This document shows, in pieces, positions 52,684 through 61,716 of a stretch of 64,000 nt of DNA. The position numbers and the translations under genes were made by a program. The stretch is from assembly GCF_011299595.1 (NCBI RefSeq), contig NZ_CP049867.1, positions 1,302,001 through 1,366,000 on the forward strand. Direction: 5' to 3'. The first letter of the stretch is position 1; every line of letters starts with the position of its first letter. The notes beneath the pieces are model-generated. The model saw nothing but the letters and a program-made list of their open reading frames with translations, searched no databases and had not been told where the DNA came from. The DNA comes from Nocardioides sp. HDW12B. GTDB taxonomy: Bacteria > Actinomycetota > Actinomycetes > Propionibacteriales > Nocardioidaceae.

Positions 52684-53820
52684 ATGGGAGACATGATCAT
52701 CCGCCCGGAGGACGCACCGTTGGTAACGACCGAGGTCACCGAGACCGACGTACGCGCCTACACCCCGGTGGCCGGACCCGCCGACCTCCGCATCACCGAC
52801 TCCACGCTGCGCGACGGATCGCACGCGATGTCCCACCAGTTCACCGAAGAGCAGGTCCGCGGCGTCGTCGCAGCCCTCGACCGCGCCGGCGTGCAGGTGA
52901 TCGAGGTCAGTCACGGCGACGGCCTCGGCGGGTCGAGCTTCAACTACGGGTTCAGCAAGGTCGACGAGTTCGACCTGATCGCCGCCGCGGTCGACGAGGC
53001 CGAGCAGGCGAAGATCGCGATCCTGATGCTCCCGGGCCTGGGCACGCTGGGGCACCTGCGACGAGCCCACGGCGTCGGCGCATCGGTGGCACGCATCGCC
53101 ACCCACTGCACCGAGGCCGACGTCTCCGTCCAACACTTCGCCGAAGCCCGTGCACTCGGCATGGAGACCGTCGGGTTCCTCATGCTCTCCCACAGCACCA
53201 CCCCCCCAATCCTCGCGCAGCAGGCACGGATCATGGCCGACGCTGGCGCACAGTGCGTCTACGTCGTTGACTCCGCCGGTGCACTCGTCCTCTCCGACGC
53301 CCAGGAACGCATCCAGGCGGTCCTCGACGAGGTCGGCCGCGACGACGTGCAGGTGGGATTCCACGGCCACCAGAACCTCAGCCTCGGTGTGGCCAACTCG
53401 GTGCTGGCCTTCCAGGCAGGGGCCCGCCAGATCGACGGCGCCCTGTGCGCCCTGGGCGCCGGCGCCGGGAACTCACCCACCGAGGTTCTGGCCGCGACCT
53501 TCGAGCGCATGGGCATCCGCACCGGGGTCGACCTGGGCGACGTCCTCTCGGCTGCAGAGGAAGTGGTGCGTCCGTTCATCCCGCGGCTGCCGTGGATGGA
53601 CCGTGCCTCGATCACCCAGGGGTACGCCGGCGTCTACTCGTCCTTCCTGCTCCATGCAGAGCGGGCCGCCGAGCGGTACGGCGTCCCTGCCCACGCAATC
53701 CTGCAGAAGGTCGGCGAGTACGGGTACGTCGGTGGCCAGGAAGACATGATCATCGACATCGCCCTCCAGCTCTCCCAGGAGCAGGAGCTCGGCGACCTCG
53801 CCGCCGCGGGAGTCCGCTGA
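52684..53820 (+). CDS. dmpG: 4-hydroxy-2-oxovalerate aldolase
   Basis: 378 residues. DRE-TIM barrel with [17 protein letters not shown] (catalytic Arg and metal-binding Asp) and metal ligands in [19 protein letters not shown]. It splits 4-hydroxy-2-oxovalerate into pyruvate and acetaldehyde. The first ~30 residues ([22 protein letters not shown]) extend beyond typical DmpG proteins. The start follows the dehydrogenase stop by two bases, and the stop overlaps the next ATG. Confidence 0.95.
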   Translation: MGDMIIRPEDAPLVTTEVTETDVRAYTPVAGPADLRITDSTLRDGSHAMSHQFTEEQVRGVVAALDRAGVQVIEVSHGDGLGGSSFNYGFSKVDEFDLIAAAVDEAEQAKIAILMLPGLGTLGHLRRAHGVGASVARIATHCTEADVSVQHFAEARALGMETVGFLMLSHSTTPPILAQQARIMADAGAQCVYVVDSAGALVLSDAQERIQAVLDEVGRDDVQVGFHGHQNLSLGVANSVLAFQAGARQIDGALCALGAGAGNSPTEVLAATFERMGIRTGVDLGDVLSAAEEVVRPFIPRLPWMDRASITQGYAGVYSSFLLHAERAAERYGVPAHAILQKVGEYGYVGGQEDMIIDIALQLSQEQELGDLAAAGVR

Positions 53821-54620
53821 TGACCACCTGGGACGTCGCGGGGGTGGCAGAGGAGCTGCTCAGGTGCGAGGACGAACGCCGCGACCGGGCCCCGTTCACC
53901 GACGAGTGGCCCGAGCTCGACCTCGACACCGGCTACACCATCCAGGACCTCACCCTGGAGAAGCGGCTGGCGCGGGGCGAGACGCTGGTCGGCGTCAAGC
54001 TCGGGCTCACCAGCCGTGCCAAGCAGGAGCGGATGAACGTCAACGTCCCGCTCGTCGCGTGGCTTACCGACGCGATGGTCCTCCCCGCTGGCGAGCGGGT
54101 GCCGCAGGAGCAGCTCATCCACCCTCGTGTGGAGCCAGAGATCGTGTTCGTAATGGGGGATCGGCTCGAGGGCCCCGGCGTCACCGCGGCGACCGCGATG
54201 GCGGCGGTCTCCATCGTCCTGGGCGGCGCCGAGGTGATCGACAGCCGCTACCGCGATTTCCGGTTCACCGCCGGCGACGTCGTGGCCGACAACGCCTCCT
54301 CCGGCGCCTATGTCACCGGCCCGGTCGGTGTCCCACCCAGTGAGCTCGACCTGTCCCTCGAGGCGGTGCTGGTGGAGGTCGACGGCCAGGTCGTCGACTC
54401 TGCGACCGGTGCGGCGGTCCTCGGCCACCCTGGAGAAGCGCTCGCCCTGGCCGCCAACGAGCTCGCCCGGCGTGGTCGCGCCATCGAACCAGGCTGGGTG
54501 GTCCTCACCGGCGGGATGACCGACGCCGTACCGATCCCGCCAGGGTCGTCGGTAGCAATGCACTTCACCAACCTCGGATCCGTCCACGTCCGCGGCGGGG
54601 AGGTTCAGCCATGCCCTTGA
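53820..54620 (+). CDS. 4-oxalocrotonate decarboxylase (meta pathway)
   Basis: 266 residues, paralogue of the genes at 37977 and 50863: [98 protein letters not shown]. Its position directly before the tautomerase and semialdehyde dehydrogenase genes (the oxalocrotonate branch) favours decarboxylase: 2-oxo-3-hexenedioate to 2-hydroxypentadienoate + CO2. It overlaps the tautomerase start by 10 bases. Confidence 0.9.
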   Translation: MTTWDVAGVAEELLRCEDERRDRAPFTDEWPELDLDTGYTIQDLTLEKRLARGETLVGVKLGLTSRAKQERMNVNVPLVAWLTDAMVLPAGERVPQEQLIHPRVEPEIVFVMGDRLEGPGVTAATAMAAVSIVLGGAEVIDSRYRDFRFTAGDVVADNASSGAYVTGPVGVPPSELDLSLEAVLVEVDGQVVDSATGAAVLGHPGEALALAANELARRGRAIEPGWVVLTGGMTDAVPIPPGSSVAMHFTNLGSVHVRGGEVQPCP

Positions 54621-54820
54621 TCGAGGTGACCATGGTCGAAGGCCGCACCCCACAGCAGGTCCGTGCCCTCATCTCCGCCCTGACTGACGCCGCCGTCGAG
54701 ACGGTCGCTGCTCCACGGGAGAGCATCCGGGTGGTCGTCCGGGAGGTGCCCGCCACCCACTGGGCGGCCGGGGACGTCACCATCGCCGAGCGCCGCACCC
54801 CAGAGGAGACGACACCGTGA
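54611..54820 (+). CDS. 4-oxalocrotonate tautomerase
   Basis: 69 residues, the normal length of the hexameric enzyme. The catalytic amino-terminal proline follows the initiator Met (MPLIEVTMVEGRTPQQV). A conserved Arg lies in SIRVVVREVP. It isomerises 2-hydroxymuconate to 2-oxo-3-hexenedioate. Overlaps both neighbours. Confidence 0.93.
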   Translation: MPLIEVTMVEGRTPQQVRALISALTDAAVETVAAPRESIRVVVREVPATHWAAGDVTIAERRTPEETTP

Positions 54821-56256
54821 GCGACATGTTCTTCGGCCACCTCATCGACGGTGAGGAAGTCCCCTCGGTCGACGGGGCCACGTTCGATGTGTGGAACCCG
54901 TGGACCCAAGAAGTGTTCGCCCAGGCCGCGGAAGGTGGCCCCGAGGACGCCGCCCGTGCTGTCGCGAGCGCGCGAACCGCTTTCGACGACGGACCGTGGC
55001 CGCGTCTGGGACGTGCAGAGCGGGCCGACGCGATCCACCGTCTCGCGGACGTCATGGAACAGCACGCCGACGAGCTAGCAACGCTCGACACCACCAACAT
55101 GGGCAAGCCCCTGGCACAGTCACGTCACGACGTGGCGAGGTCAGTGTGGAACTTCCGGTTCTTCGCCGACCACCAGCGAGACCACTGCGGCGAGGTCTAC
55201 CCCATGGACTCCGGCCATCACTCCTTCAGTGAGTACGGCCCCGCCGGCGTCGTGGCTGCGATCAGCCCGTGGAACTTTCCTCTCATGATGGCCACCTGGA
55301 AGATCGCACCGGCCATCGCGTGGGGCAACACCTGCGTCATCAAGCCGTCCGAGGACACCCCCGCCTCGGTGACCCTCCTGGGGCGCCTCGCCGTCGAGGC
55401 CGGGCTCCCGAACGGCGTCATCAACGTGCTGAACGGGCATGGAACGCCCGCGGGCTCCTCCTTGGTCTCCGATGAGCGAGTCGACCGGGTCACCTTCACC
55501 GGATCGTCGGTCACCGGACGACACGTCATGGCGGCCGCAGCCGCGCACCTGGCTCCGGTCTCCCTCGAGCTCGGCGGCAAGGGCGCCAACATCGTCTTCG
55601 ACGACGCCGACATCGACAACGCAGTGCACTGGGCCGTCGAGTCGATCTTCCGCAACTCCGGCCAAGTGTGTCTCGCTGGGTCGAGGCTGTTCGTCGGCTC
55701 GGGCATCTACGACGAGTTCATGTCCCGGTTCGTCGCTGCCGCCGAGGCCCTCACGATCGGCGACCCGTTCGACCCCGACACGAAGTTCTCGACCCTGGCC
55801 AGCAAGCGCCACTTCGACAAGGTCGCCTCCTACGTCGACGGTGTCGGCCCCGACGGTGGCACCGTCCTCACCGGCGGGGTGGACGACCAGGGTCGGTGGC
55901 TGGTGAAGCCCACCATCATCACCGGGCTTCCGCTCAACGCAGCTGCCTACTGCGAGGAGATCTTCGGACCGGTGTGCGTCGTCAACCGATTCGACTCCGA
56001 GGAGGAGGTCGTCGCACTGGCCAATGACACCCGCTACGGCCTCAACGCCATGCTCTTCACCGAGAACCTCTCACGAGCCCACCGCGTCGCCTCCCGCCTT
56101 CGCGCTGGCACGGTGTGGGTGAACTGCTTCTTCATCCGCGATCTCCGCACACCCTTCGGCGGAGTGGGCGACTCCGGTGTCGGGCGGGAAGGCGGAAACT
56201 TCAGCCGGGAGTTCTTCACCGAACCGAAGGCTGTCGTCATGCAGATCCAACGCTGA
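54817..56256 (+). CDS. dmpC: 2-hydroxymuconic semialdehyde dehydrogenase
   Basis: 479 residues of the aldehyde dehydrogenase family. NAD-binding ISPWNFPLMMATWKIAPAIA and FTGSSVTGR; catalytic Glu in SLELGGKGANIVF; catalytic Cys in RNSGQVCLAGSRLF; C-terminal PFGGVGDSGVGREGG. The NCFFIRDLRTPFGG segment is typical of HMSD (XylG/DmpC) rather than general ALDHs. It feeds the oxalocrotonate branch. GTG start overlaps the tautomerase stop. It is the last intact gene of the main operon. Confidence 0.92.
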   Translation: MSDMFFGHLIDGEEVPSVDGATFDVWNPWTQEVFAQAAEGGPEDAARAVASARTAFDDGPWPRLGRAERADAIHRLADVMEQHADELATLDTTNMGKPLAQSRHDVARSVWNFRFFADHQRDHCGEVYPMDSGHHSFSEYGPAGVVAAISPWNFPLMMATWKIAPAIAWGNTCVIKPSEDTPASVTLLGRLAVEAGLPNGVINVLNGHGTPAGSSLVSDERVDRVTFTGSSVTGRHVMAAAAAHLAPVSLELGGKGANIVFDDADIDNAVHWAVESIFRNSGQVCLAGSRLFVGSGIYDEFMSRFVAAAEALTIGDPFDPDTKFSTLASKRHFDKVASYVDGVGPDGGTVLTGGVDDQGRWLVKPTIITGLPLNAAAYCEEIFGPVCVVNRFDSEEEVVALANDTRYGLNAMLFTENLSRAHRVASRLRAGTVWVNCFFIRDLRTPFGGVGDSGVGREGGNFSREFFTEPKAVVMQIQR

Positions 56257-56607
56257 CCATCCGCTCGTAGAGTTCGCACATGGATCTCGACCTCCAGGAC
56301 CGCGTCTTCATCATCACCGACGCGGAACCCGGACTTGGTGACGTTGTCGCGAGTGAACTCGAGACCGAGGCGCTCGAGTCGTGCGCAGCACGTCCAGCAA
56401 CCGCGCCGAGACGGACGGCCTTACGCTCGTGGCGCGGGCGGAGGCCGAATGGGGACGTCTCGACGGCGGCCTCGTCTTCGTACCGGCCTCAGAAGCAGGC
56501 TCGGTCCACGACGTTCGCGACGACGGATGGGCCCTTGGCTTCGAGACGACCTTCCTTCACGTCGTGGACACGCTCGGACAGATCTCGCGGGCACTACCTG
56601 CTGGAGG

Positions 56608-58010
56608 ACTGCGCCCCGCTGGGTGGTGGGCTTTGAGGTGATCCTCAGTGCCTACCGGTCGTCGCTCTCGATGGCGGCGACAGGCTCAGTATTGCTGGTG
56701 TCGTAGAGCTTGGCCATGGAGCCTTCGGAGAGGTAGCGGCGGTCGCCGGCGATCCATTCGTCGTGGATGTCGATGAGGACCGCGCCGACGAGCCTGATCA
56801 CTGCGGCGGCGTTGGGGAAGATTCCCACGACGCGGGAGCGGCGTTTGATCTCCTTGTTGAGCCGCTCGAGGGGGTTGGTCGACCAGATCTTGCGCCAGTG
56901 CTCGCGAGGGAAACGCGGTGAAGGCCAGCACCTCGGCCTTGGCGGCGTCCATGAGGGGTCCGAGCTTGGGGAACCGGGCGGCGAGCTCGTCGCGGGTCTT
57001 GTCCCACCCGGTGTGGACGTCGTCGGCCGACGGCTGGGCGAAGATCATCCGGAACGCCGCGGCGACGTAGTCAGCCTGGCCCTTGGGGACGTGGGCCAGC
57101 AGGTTCCTGGCGAAGTGGACCCGGCAGCGTTGGTGCGCGACGCCTTGGAACGCCCTCCCCAGGGCCGCCACGAGGCCGGAGTGCTGGTCGGAGATGACCA
57201 GGCGCACCCCACCCAGGCTGCGTTGCTTCAAACTGAGCAGGAACGCCCGCCAGAACACTTCGTCCTCGCTGTCGCCGACGTCGAGACCGAGGATCTCCCT
57301 GTCTCCGTTGGCGGTGACGCCGGTCGCGACCACCACCGCCATCGACACAACCTGGCCGCCCTTGCCTGGGTGGTTGCGGACGTGGAGGTAGGTCGCGTCG
57401 AGATAGACGTAGGGGAACTCGACGTGCGCCAAGCTCCGGGTGCGGAACGCTCCGACGGTCTCATCGAGACCCTCGCAGATCCTTGAGACCTGCGACTTCG
57501 AGATCCCGGTGCCGCCCATCGCCTCCACCAGGTCGTCGACCGAACGGGTGGAGACGCCATGGACGTAGGCCTCCATCACCACCGCATAGAGCGCCTGGTC
57601 GATGCGGCGACGGGGCTCGAGGATGACGGGCATGAACGAGCCCTTGCGCAGCTTGGGGATCCGCAGCTCGACATCGCCGGCGGTGGTGGTCAGCACCCGC
57701 GGCCGGTGACCGTTTCGCTCGTTGGTGCGGTCCTCGCTGCGCTCATACGGCGCCGCACCGATCCGTTCGGTCGCCTCGATCTCGATCAGTTCCTGCAACG
57801 CGACCCGGACCGAATCTCGGATCAGATCGACGCCCTCGCCGGCGCGGAACGCCTCGAGCAGCTCGGACAGGGCAGACTGGGGCAAGGCCATCGGCTGGTC
57901 CTCTTTCGGTGTGTGCTTGGCGGTTCACACCGAAGATCCCGCCGATGGCCCTCTACGTCTTCACGCCTCGCCGCCAGCCCTCAAACCCCACCACCCCAGG
58001 GGACTCCTCT
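56608..58010 (-). mobile_element. IS256-family insertion sequence with 9-bp target duplication
   Basis: About 1.40 kb. TGCTGGAGG at 56599-56607 is duplicated at 58011-58019. Imperfect terminal inverted repeats are visible: left CTGGGTGGTGGGCTTTGAGG (56619-56638) against the right-end complement TGGGGTGGTGGGGTTTGAGG. It carries one transposase gene on the minus strand and is inserted into the SDR pseudogene. Confidence 0.85.
56652..57891 (-). pseudogene. IS256-family transposase with a frameshift
   Basis: Reads well from ATG 57891 for ~325 residues: MALPQSALSELLEAFRAGEG, ERIGAAPYERSEDRTNERNG, catalytic Asp in YVYLDATYLHVRNHPG and in RLVISDQHSGLVAALG, with CRVHFARNLLAHVP. Around 56908-56913 one extra base (FTAFP then a shift) breaks the frame. 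In the correct frame the C-terminus continues REHWRKIWSTNPLERLNKEI, then IFPNAAAVIRLVGAVL and GSMAKLYDTSNTEPV to a stop at 56652. An intact protein would have about 412 residues. Transposition is probably lost unless the shift is suppressed. Confidence 0.85.
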
Positions 58011-58381
58011 TGCTGGAGGGTCGCTGGTCGTCGTCTTCGATTCGGTGATCCACGAACCGGCGCCAGTGCGCTCTATGATCGGGGACGCGTTCGGTCGTGG
58101 CCTGGCGACGGTCGTCCTCCAGATGGCCGAGGAGCTGGGCCCCCGGGGAATCCGGACGAATGCGATACTGATGGGCCCCCTGGCCGGCAACCGCGAGCAG
58201 CCCGTCCTACCGGGGGAGGTCGCCTGCGCTCCGCCGGGCTGCTGCCGGACCACTGTCGGGATCTGGCTCCTGTCGAATCCGTGACGGACCTGGGCTTTGA
58301 GTCGTGTCCTGACCGGCATCGGGGGGCCGACTCCGGGCCCCGAACAAGCCACTTGGCTACCCTCGAAGTACACGCCTCATC

Positions 58382-58428
58382 CTACTTGCGAAACAATCGA
58401 AACGCCGGTACGTTTGTTTCGTAAGTAG
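58382..58428. promoter_or_regulatory. 18-bp inverted repeat upstream of the toxin-antitoxin genes
   Basis: CTACTTGCGAAACAATCG (58382-58399) and CGTTTGTTTCGTAAGTAG (58411-58428) are complementary except at two positions, with an 11-base spacer. It lies 15 bases before the antitoxin ATG, where an autoregulatory operator is expected. It is much more AT-rich than its surroundings. Confidence 0.7.
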
Positions 58429-58442
58429 AGGAGTGATGTCCG

Positions 58443-59027
58443 ATGACCGCACAGTTGCTAGAGCAGACCTATCTGCCTGAGCCCGATGATGAGTTGGCTG
58501 AACTGCTCGACTTCTTCAAGCCTCATTCGCACAGCCAGGCCGGCGACTGCTCCGAAGACAGGGCCAGCGACAGCGCTGGTCGTGCTGGTAAGAGTGTCGC
58601 AGAGCCTCGGTACTTCCTTGCTGGGGACGGTCGTCGCGTCGAGCTTCCTGAAGCGTTCCACCGGGTGCTGCTTCAGGTCATCGAGGCGATGAAGGCCGGC
58701 AAGGCCGTGACGGTTGCCCCGCAAAGCCAGCTCCTGACGACCCAGCAGGCGGCTGACCTGCTCGGAGTGAGCCGACCCACGGTGGTAAAGCTCATCGACC
58801 AGGGCGCTCTGCCGGCGCTTGTGCCAGGCAAGAGCCGACGAATGATCAAGCTCGATGATCTCTTGGAGTATCGCGAGCGTCGTCGTGACTCCCAGTACCG
58901 GGCATTGATCGAGACCTCGGTGGACTACGACGAAGAGGTGGAAAGCCAGGAGCCTTCCGAAGAGCGGTTCCGCCGCGTCCGAGCCGAGGTGGCTGCTGCG
59001 CGCCGGGCTCGAAACAGCAGAAGCTAA
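58443..59027 (+). CDS. Antitoxin-like protein with excisionase-type HTH (VapB50-like)
   Basis: 194 residues. The middle carries an excisionase/MerR-like winged helix: LLTTQQAADLLGVSRPTVVKLIDQG, LPALVPGKSRRMIKLDDLLEY (~100-140). The C-terminus is acidic then basic (DYDEEVESQEPSEERF, AARRARNSR), the likely toxin-neutralising tail. It pairs with the PIN-domain gene 65 bases downstream, as in the M. tuberculosis VapBC50 locus, where the antitoxin gene was originally called an excisionase. Its own operator is the inverted repeat just upstream; AGAGGAG precedes the ATG. Confidence 0.85.
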   Translation: MTAQLLEQTYLPEPDDELAELLDFFKPHSHSQAGDCSEDRASDSAGRAGKSVAEPRYFLAGDGRRVELPEAFHRVLLQVIEAMKAGKAVTVAPQSQLLTTQQAADLLGVSRPTVVKLIDQGALPALVPGKSRRMIKLDDLLEYRERRRDSQYRALIETSVDYDEEVESQEPSEERFRRVRAEVAAARRARNSRS

Positions 59028-59092
59028 ACCAGCGCGACGCCCTCCCGCGTATTCCAAACCGGACCGCCGCGCTTGGCTGAGAGGATGGCGGC

Positions 59093-59674
59093 GTGTTCGC
59101 CGCCATCCTCGACACCTGCGTGCTCTGGCCCAGCCTCCAGCGCGACTTCTTGCTGTCGATGGCCATCGAGGGGTTGTACCGCCCGCTATGGAGTGAAGCG
59201 ATTCTCGAGGAGCTGCACCGGCACGAGCAGGCCAAGCTCATCGAACGCGAGCACGCCTCCGAAGACCAGGCTCTCGCTGCCGCGGACCGGCTGGTCGGCT
59301 CTATGCGATCCGCGTTCGACGATGCTCTGGTCATCGGGTGGGAGCCGCTGGAGGGGACCTTCGGGCTTCCCGACGTCGACGATGAGCACGTGGTGGCTGC
59401 GGCGGTGGTGGGCGGCGCCGGCGCGATCGTCACCGACAACCTCAAGCACTTCCCGGTCGACAGGGTTCCCAGAGACATTCAGGTCCTCTCAGCCGTGGAG
59501 TTCGCCTCCAACACCGCGGACGTGAACCCCGAGCACGCTGCGAACGCGATCCGTGAGATCAGCCGACGGCACCAGAACCCACCGCACACTCCTCACGAGA
59601 TCCTGGACCTCTTGGTGCACAGGTACGGCATGACTGACGTCGCTGAGCTGGTCTCTCCGCTTCTGGATGGCTAA
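59093..59674 (+). CDS. PIN-domain toxin (VapC50-like)
   Basis: 193 residues. PIN-fold RNase acidic residues are visible in AAILDTCVLWPSLQRD, LWSEAILEELHRH, FGLPDVDDEHVVAAAVVGGAGAIVTDN (two Asp and Glu) and LKHFP. The C-terminal ~50 residues (VNPEHAANAIREISRRHQNPPHTPHEILDLL) are an extension found in VapC50-type proteins. Expected role: cleavage of tRNA or rRNA when the antitoxin is lost, stabilising the island. GTG/ATG near 59093 reads MFAAILDT. Confidence 0.85.
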   Translation: MFAAILDTCVLWPSLQRDFLLSMAIEGLYRPLWSEAILEELHRHEQAKLIEREHASEDQALAAADRLVGSMRSAFDDALVIGWEPLEGTFGLPDVDDEHVVAAAVVGGAGAIVTDNLKHFPVDRVPRDIQVLSAVEFASNTADVNPEHAANAIREISRRHQNPPHTPHEILDLLVHRYGMTDVAELVSPLLDG

Positions 59675-59750
59675 CAGTCGAGCCTCACCCACCGGGCCGC
59701 CGAGGTGCAGTCCTCCGGGGTCCGCACGCTGGGCCAGCCGCTGGGAAGGG

Positions 59751-60012
59751 TTAGAGCAGGGCTTCGGCGAACGCCTGGACGTCTGTGCCAGCCGCGTGGA
59801 GAGACTGCACAGTCCGTGCGGGCAGTCGTCCGAGTCGACCGAGCACGATTGCTTCCGCGAGGAACCGAGTTCCCGAGGACAGGTACTCCAGATGCTGCCG
59901 CCGGCAGGTCGGAGCCCATCGGCAGGAAGACGAGCGACTCCTCGGGCTTGAAACCGAGCAGGTGCGGGATCACCGCGATCAGCTCGTCGGGGAAGCGGAC
60001 GGAGAGTGTCAT
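59751..60012 (-). pseudogene. DUF4192 remnant fused out of frame to another gene tail
   Basis: ATG 60012 starts MTLSVRFPDELIAVIPHLLG, then FKPEESLVFLPMGSDLPAA, the N-terminus of DUF4192 proteins (normally several hundred residues). After ~40 residues, in another frame, an unrelated-looking C-terminal piece follows (LEYLSSGTRFLAEAIVLGRL, then ARTVQSLHAAGTDVQAFAEALL) that ends at a TAA at 59751. Neither part is complete. The rest of the 505-base gap (59675-60179) shows nothing else recognisable. Confidence 0.6.
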
Positions 60013-60179
60013 ACACACCAGGTGTGACACCTCGACCGCCGCACACGGCCCGAGTCTGGGCCGCACTGGGGCCGCAGAACAACGAAAAACAGCCCCTGAC
60101 GCTGGAAGACTTCGAAAGACGTTTTCCCAGGTCAGAGGCCGTTCTCGGCCACTACTGACAGAGGGCGAAAACCCTAAAA

Positions 60180-60194
60180 TCAGATGTCGTAGTA
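60180..60194. repeat. attR-like copy of the 15-bp direct repeat (end of glnA)
   Basis: TCAGATGTCGTAGTA, covering the stop codon and last four codons (YYDI) of glnA. Identical to 37439-37453. Confidence 0.85.
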
Positions 60195-61604
60195 GAGCTC
60201 GAACTCGTGCGGGTGCGGACGCATCTGCACCGGCAGGATCTCCTGCGTGCGCTTGAAGTCGATCCAGGTCTCGATCAGGTCCGGGGTGAAGACGTTGCCC
60301 TCGGTGAGGAAGGCGTGGTCGGCCTCGAGGTTGTCGAGCACCGCGTTGAGCGACGTCGGCACCTGGTCGATCTCGGCCATCTCGTCCGGCGGCAGCTCGT
60401 AGATGTCCTTGTCGATCGGGGCCGGCGGCTCGATCTTGTTCTTGATGCCGTCGAGGCCGGCCAGCAGCAGCGCCGAGAAGGCGAGGTAGGGGTTGGCCGA
60501 CGGGTCGGGGCAGCGGAACTCGACGCGCTTGGCCTTGGGGTTGGTGCCGGTGATCGGGATCCGCACGCAGGCCGAGCGGTTGCGCTGGCTGTAGACCAGC
60601 GAGATCGGCGCCTCGAAGCCCGGCACCAGACGGTGGTAGGAGTTCACCGTCGGGTTGGTGAAGGCCAGCAGCGACGGGGCGTGCTTGAGCATGCCGCCGA
60701 TGTAGTAGCGGGCGACGTCGGACAGGCCGCCGTAGCCGGTCTCGTCGTAGAACAGCGGCGAGCCGTCGTTCCAGATCGACTGGTGCACGTGCATGCCGGA
60801 GCCGTTGTCGCCGAAGATCGGCTTGGGCATGAAGGTCGCCGTCTTGCCGTTGCGCCACGCGGTGTTCTTGATGATGTACTTGAACTTCATGACGTCGTCG
60901 GCGGCCTTGAGCAGCTCGTCGAACTTGTAGTTGATCTCCGCCTGGCCCGCGGTGCCGACCTCGTGGTGGGCACGCTCGACAACGAGGCCGGACTTCTCCA
61001 GCTCGATGACCATCTCGTCGCGCAGCTCGCCGAAGTGGTCGGTCGGTGCGACGGGGAAGTAGCCGCCCTTGTACTTCACCTTGTAGCCGCGGTTGTCGTT
61101 CTCGAAGGCGTCACCGGTGTTCCAGGCGCCGGCCGAGGAGTTGATCTCGTAGTAGCCGGCGTTGGCCTTGGTCTCGAAGCGCACGTTGTCGAAGACGTAG
61201 AACTCGGCCTCGGGCGCGAAGAACGCGGTGTCGCCGATGCCGGTGCTCGACAGGTAGGCCATCGCCTTGCGCGCGATGTTGCGCGGGTCGCGGCTGTAGG
61301 CCTCGCCGGTGAGCGGGTCGTGGATGAAGAAGTTGACCACCAGCGTCTTCGCGGCCCGGAACGGGTCGAGGTACGCCGTGGTCGGGTCGGGGAACAGCGA
61401 CATGTCGGACTCGTGGATGGCCTGGAAGCCACGGATCGAGGAGCCGTCGAAGTTCAGCCCGTCGTCGAAGACCGACTGGTCGAACGACGAGACCGGGACC
61501 GTGAAGTGCTGCATGATCCCCGGCAGGTCACAGAAACGGACGTCGACCATCTCGACGCCCTCGTCCTTGATGAACTTCAGCAGCTCATCGCTGTTCGCGA
61601 ACAT
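60180..61604 (-). CDS. glnA: Glutamine synthetase type I (GlnA)
   Basis: 474 residues, complete. It makes glutamine from glutamate, ammonia and ATP. Landmarks: [18 protein letters not shown] (Asp50-type latch), [12 protein letters not shown] with metal Glu residues, [10 protein letters not shown] with His, and [27 protein letters not shown]. The adenylylation loop is [11 protein letters not shown], so GlnE-type control is likely. The start at ATG 61604 ([24 protein letters not shown]) is the usual one. Its last 15 bases are duplicated at the far end of the island, and its presumed terminator is now at 37.4 kb. A GlnR box lies 113 bases upstream. Confidence 0.97.
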   Translation of the reverse strand: MFANSDELLKFIKDEGVEMVDVRFCDLPGIMQHFTVPVSSFDQSVFDDGLNFDGSSIRGFQAIHESDMSLFPDPTTAYLDPFRAAKTLVVNFFIHDPLTGEAYSRDPRNIARKAMAYLSSTGIGDTAFFAPEAEFYVFDNVRFETKANAGYYEINSSAGAWNTGDAFENDNRGYKVKYKGGYFPVAPTDHFGELRDEMVIELEKSGLVVERAHHEVGTAGQAEINYKFDELLKAADDVMKFKYIIKNTAWRNGKTATFMPKPIFGDNGSGMHVHQSIWNDGSPLFYDETGYGGLSDVARYYIGGMLKHAPSLLAFTNPTVNSYHRLVPGFEAPISLVYSQRNRSACVRIPITGTNPKAKRVEFRCPDPSANPYLAFSALLLAGLDGIKNKIEPPAPIDKDIYELPPDEMAEIDQVPTSLNAVLDNLEADHAFLTEGNVFTPDLIETWIDFKRTQEILPVQMRPHPHEFELYYDI

Positions 61605-61716
61605 TCGTCCTCCTCGACACCGGAGTCTCGATCCGGGTCTTGCGTGTGCGTGGGGTTTTGGGCGGGAGCCAACCGATGCGACGCTGCACCACTGCCGCTG
61701 AAGGTATGCAGCGCCA

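Larger units (their letters stand above)
56280..58284 (+). pseudogene. Short-chain dehydrogenase pseudogene, interrupted by an IS256-family element
   Basis: ATG 56280 starts an SDR-like N-terminus (MDLDLQDRVFIITDAEPGLGD). The frame shifts around 56372-56385, after which WGRLDGGLVFVPASEAGSVHD and FETTFLHVVDTLGQISRALPAGG follow. There the IS is inserted (56608-58010). After it SLVVVFDSVIHEP, GLATVVLQMAEELGPRGIRT and NAILMGPLAG continue; removing the IS and one 9-bp target copy restores this frame exactly. The C-terminal end is again out of frame. The gene was probably a ring-side-chain or dihydrodiol dehydrogenase-like SDR; it is now non-functional. Confidence 0.8.
37439..60194. mobile_element. 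Genomic island integrated at the 3' end of glnA (aromatic catabolism)
   Basis: The 15-base sequence TCAGATGTCGTAGTA occurs at 37439-37453 and again at 60180-60194, where it is the reverse complement of the last codons and stop of glnA. Between them lie ~22.7 kb with an integrase remnant next to the left end, two IS-related pieces, a toxin-antitoxin pair, decaying genes at the right end and a complete aromatic pathway. The glnA terminator-like hairpin is found outside the left repeat. All this fits site-specific integration by a tyrosine recombinase that recreated the glnA end. The integrase is now broken, so the island looks immobilised. Confidence 0.85.

Noticed and set aside
58443-59027. 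Xis excisionase of the island
   Set aside because: The HTH looks excisionase-like, but the protein is too long and is followed by a PIN toxin with a shared operator, which fits an antitoxin better.
60180-61604. Direct functional link between this glutamine synthetase and the aromatic island (as in gamma-glutamylanilide pathways)
   Set aside because: The gene is a standard GlnA with adenylylation loop and GlnR box, and adjacency is explained by site-specific insertion of the island at its 3' end.
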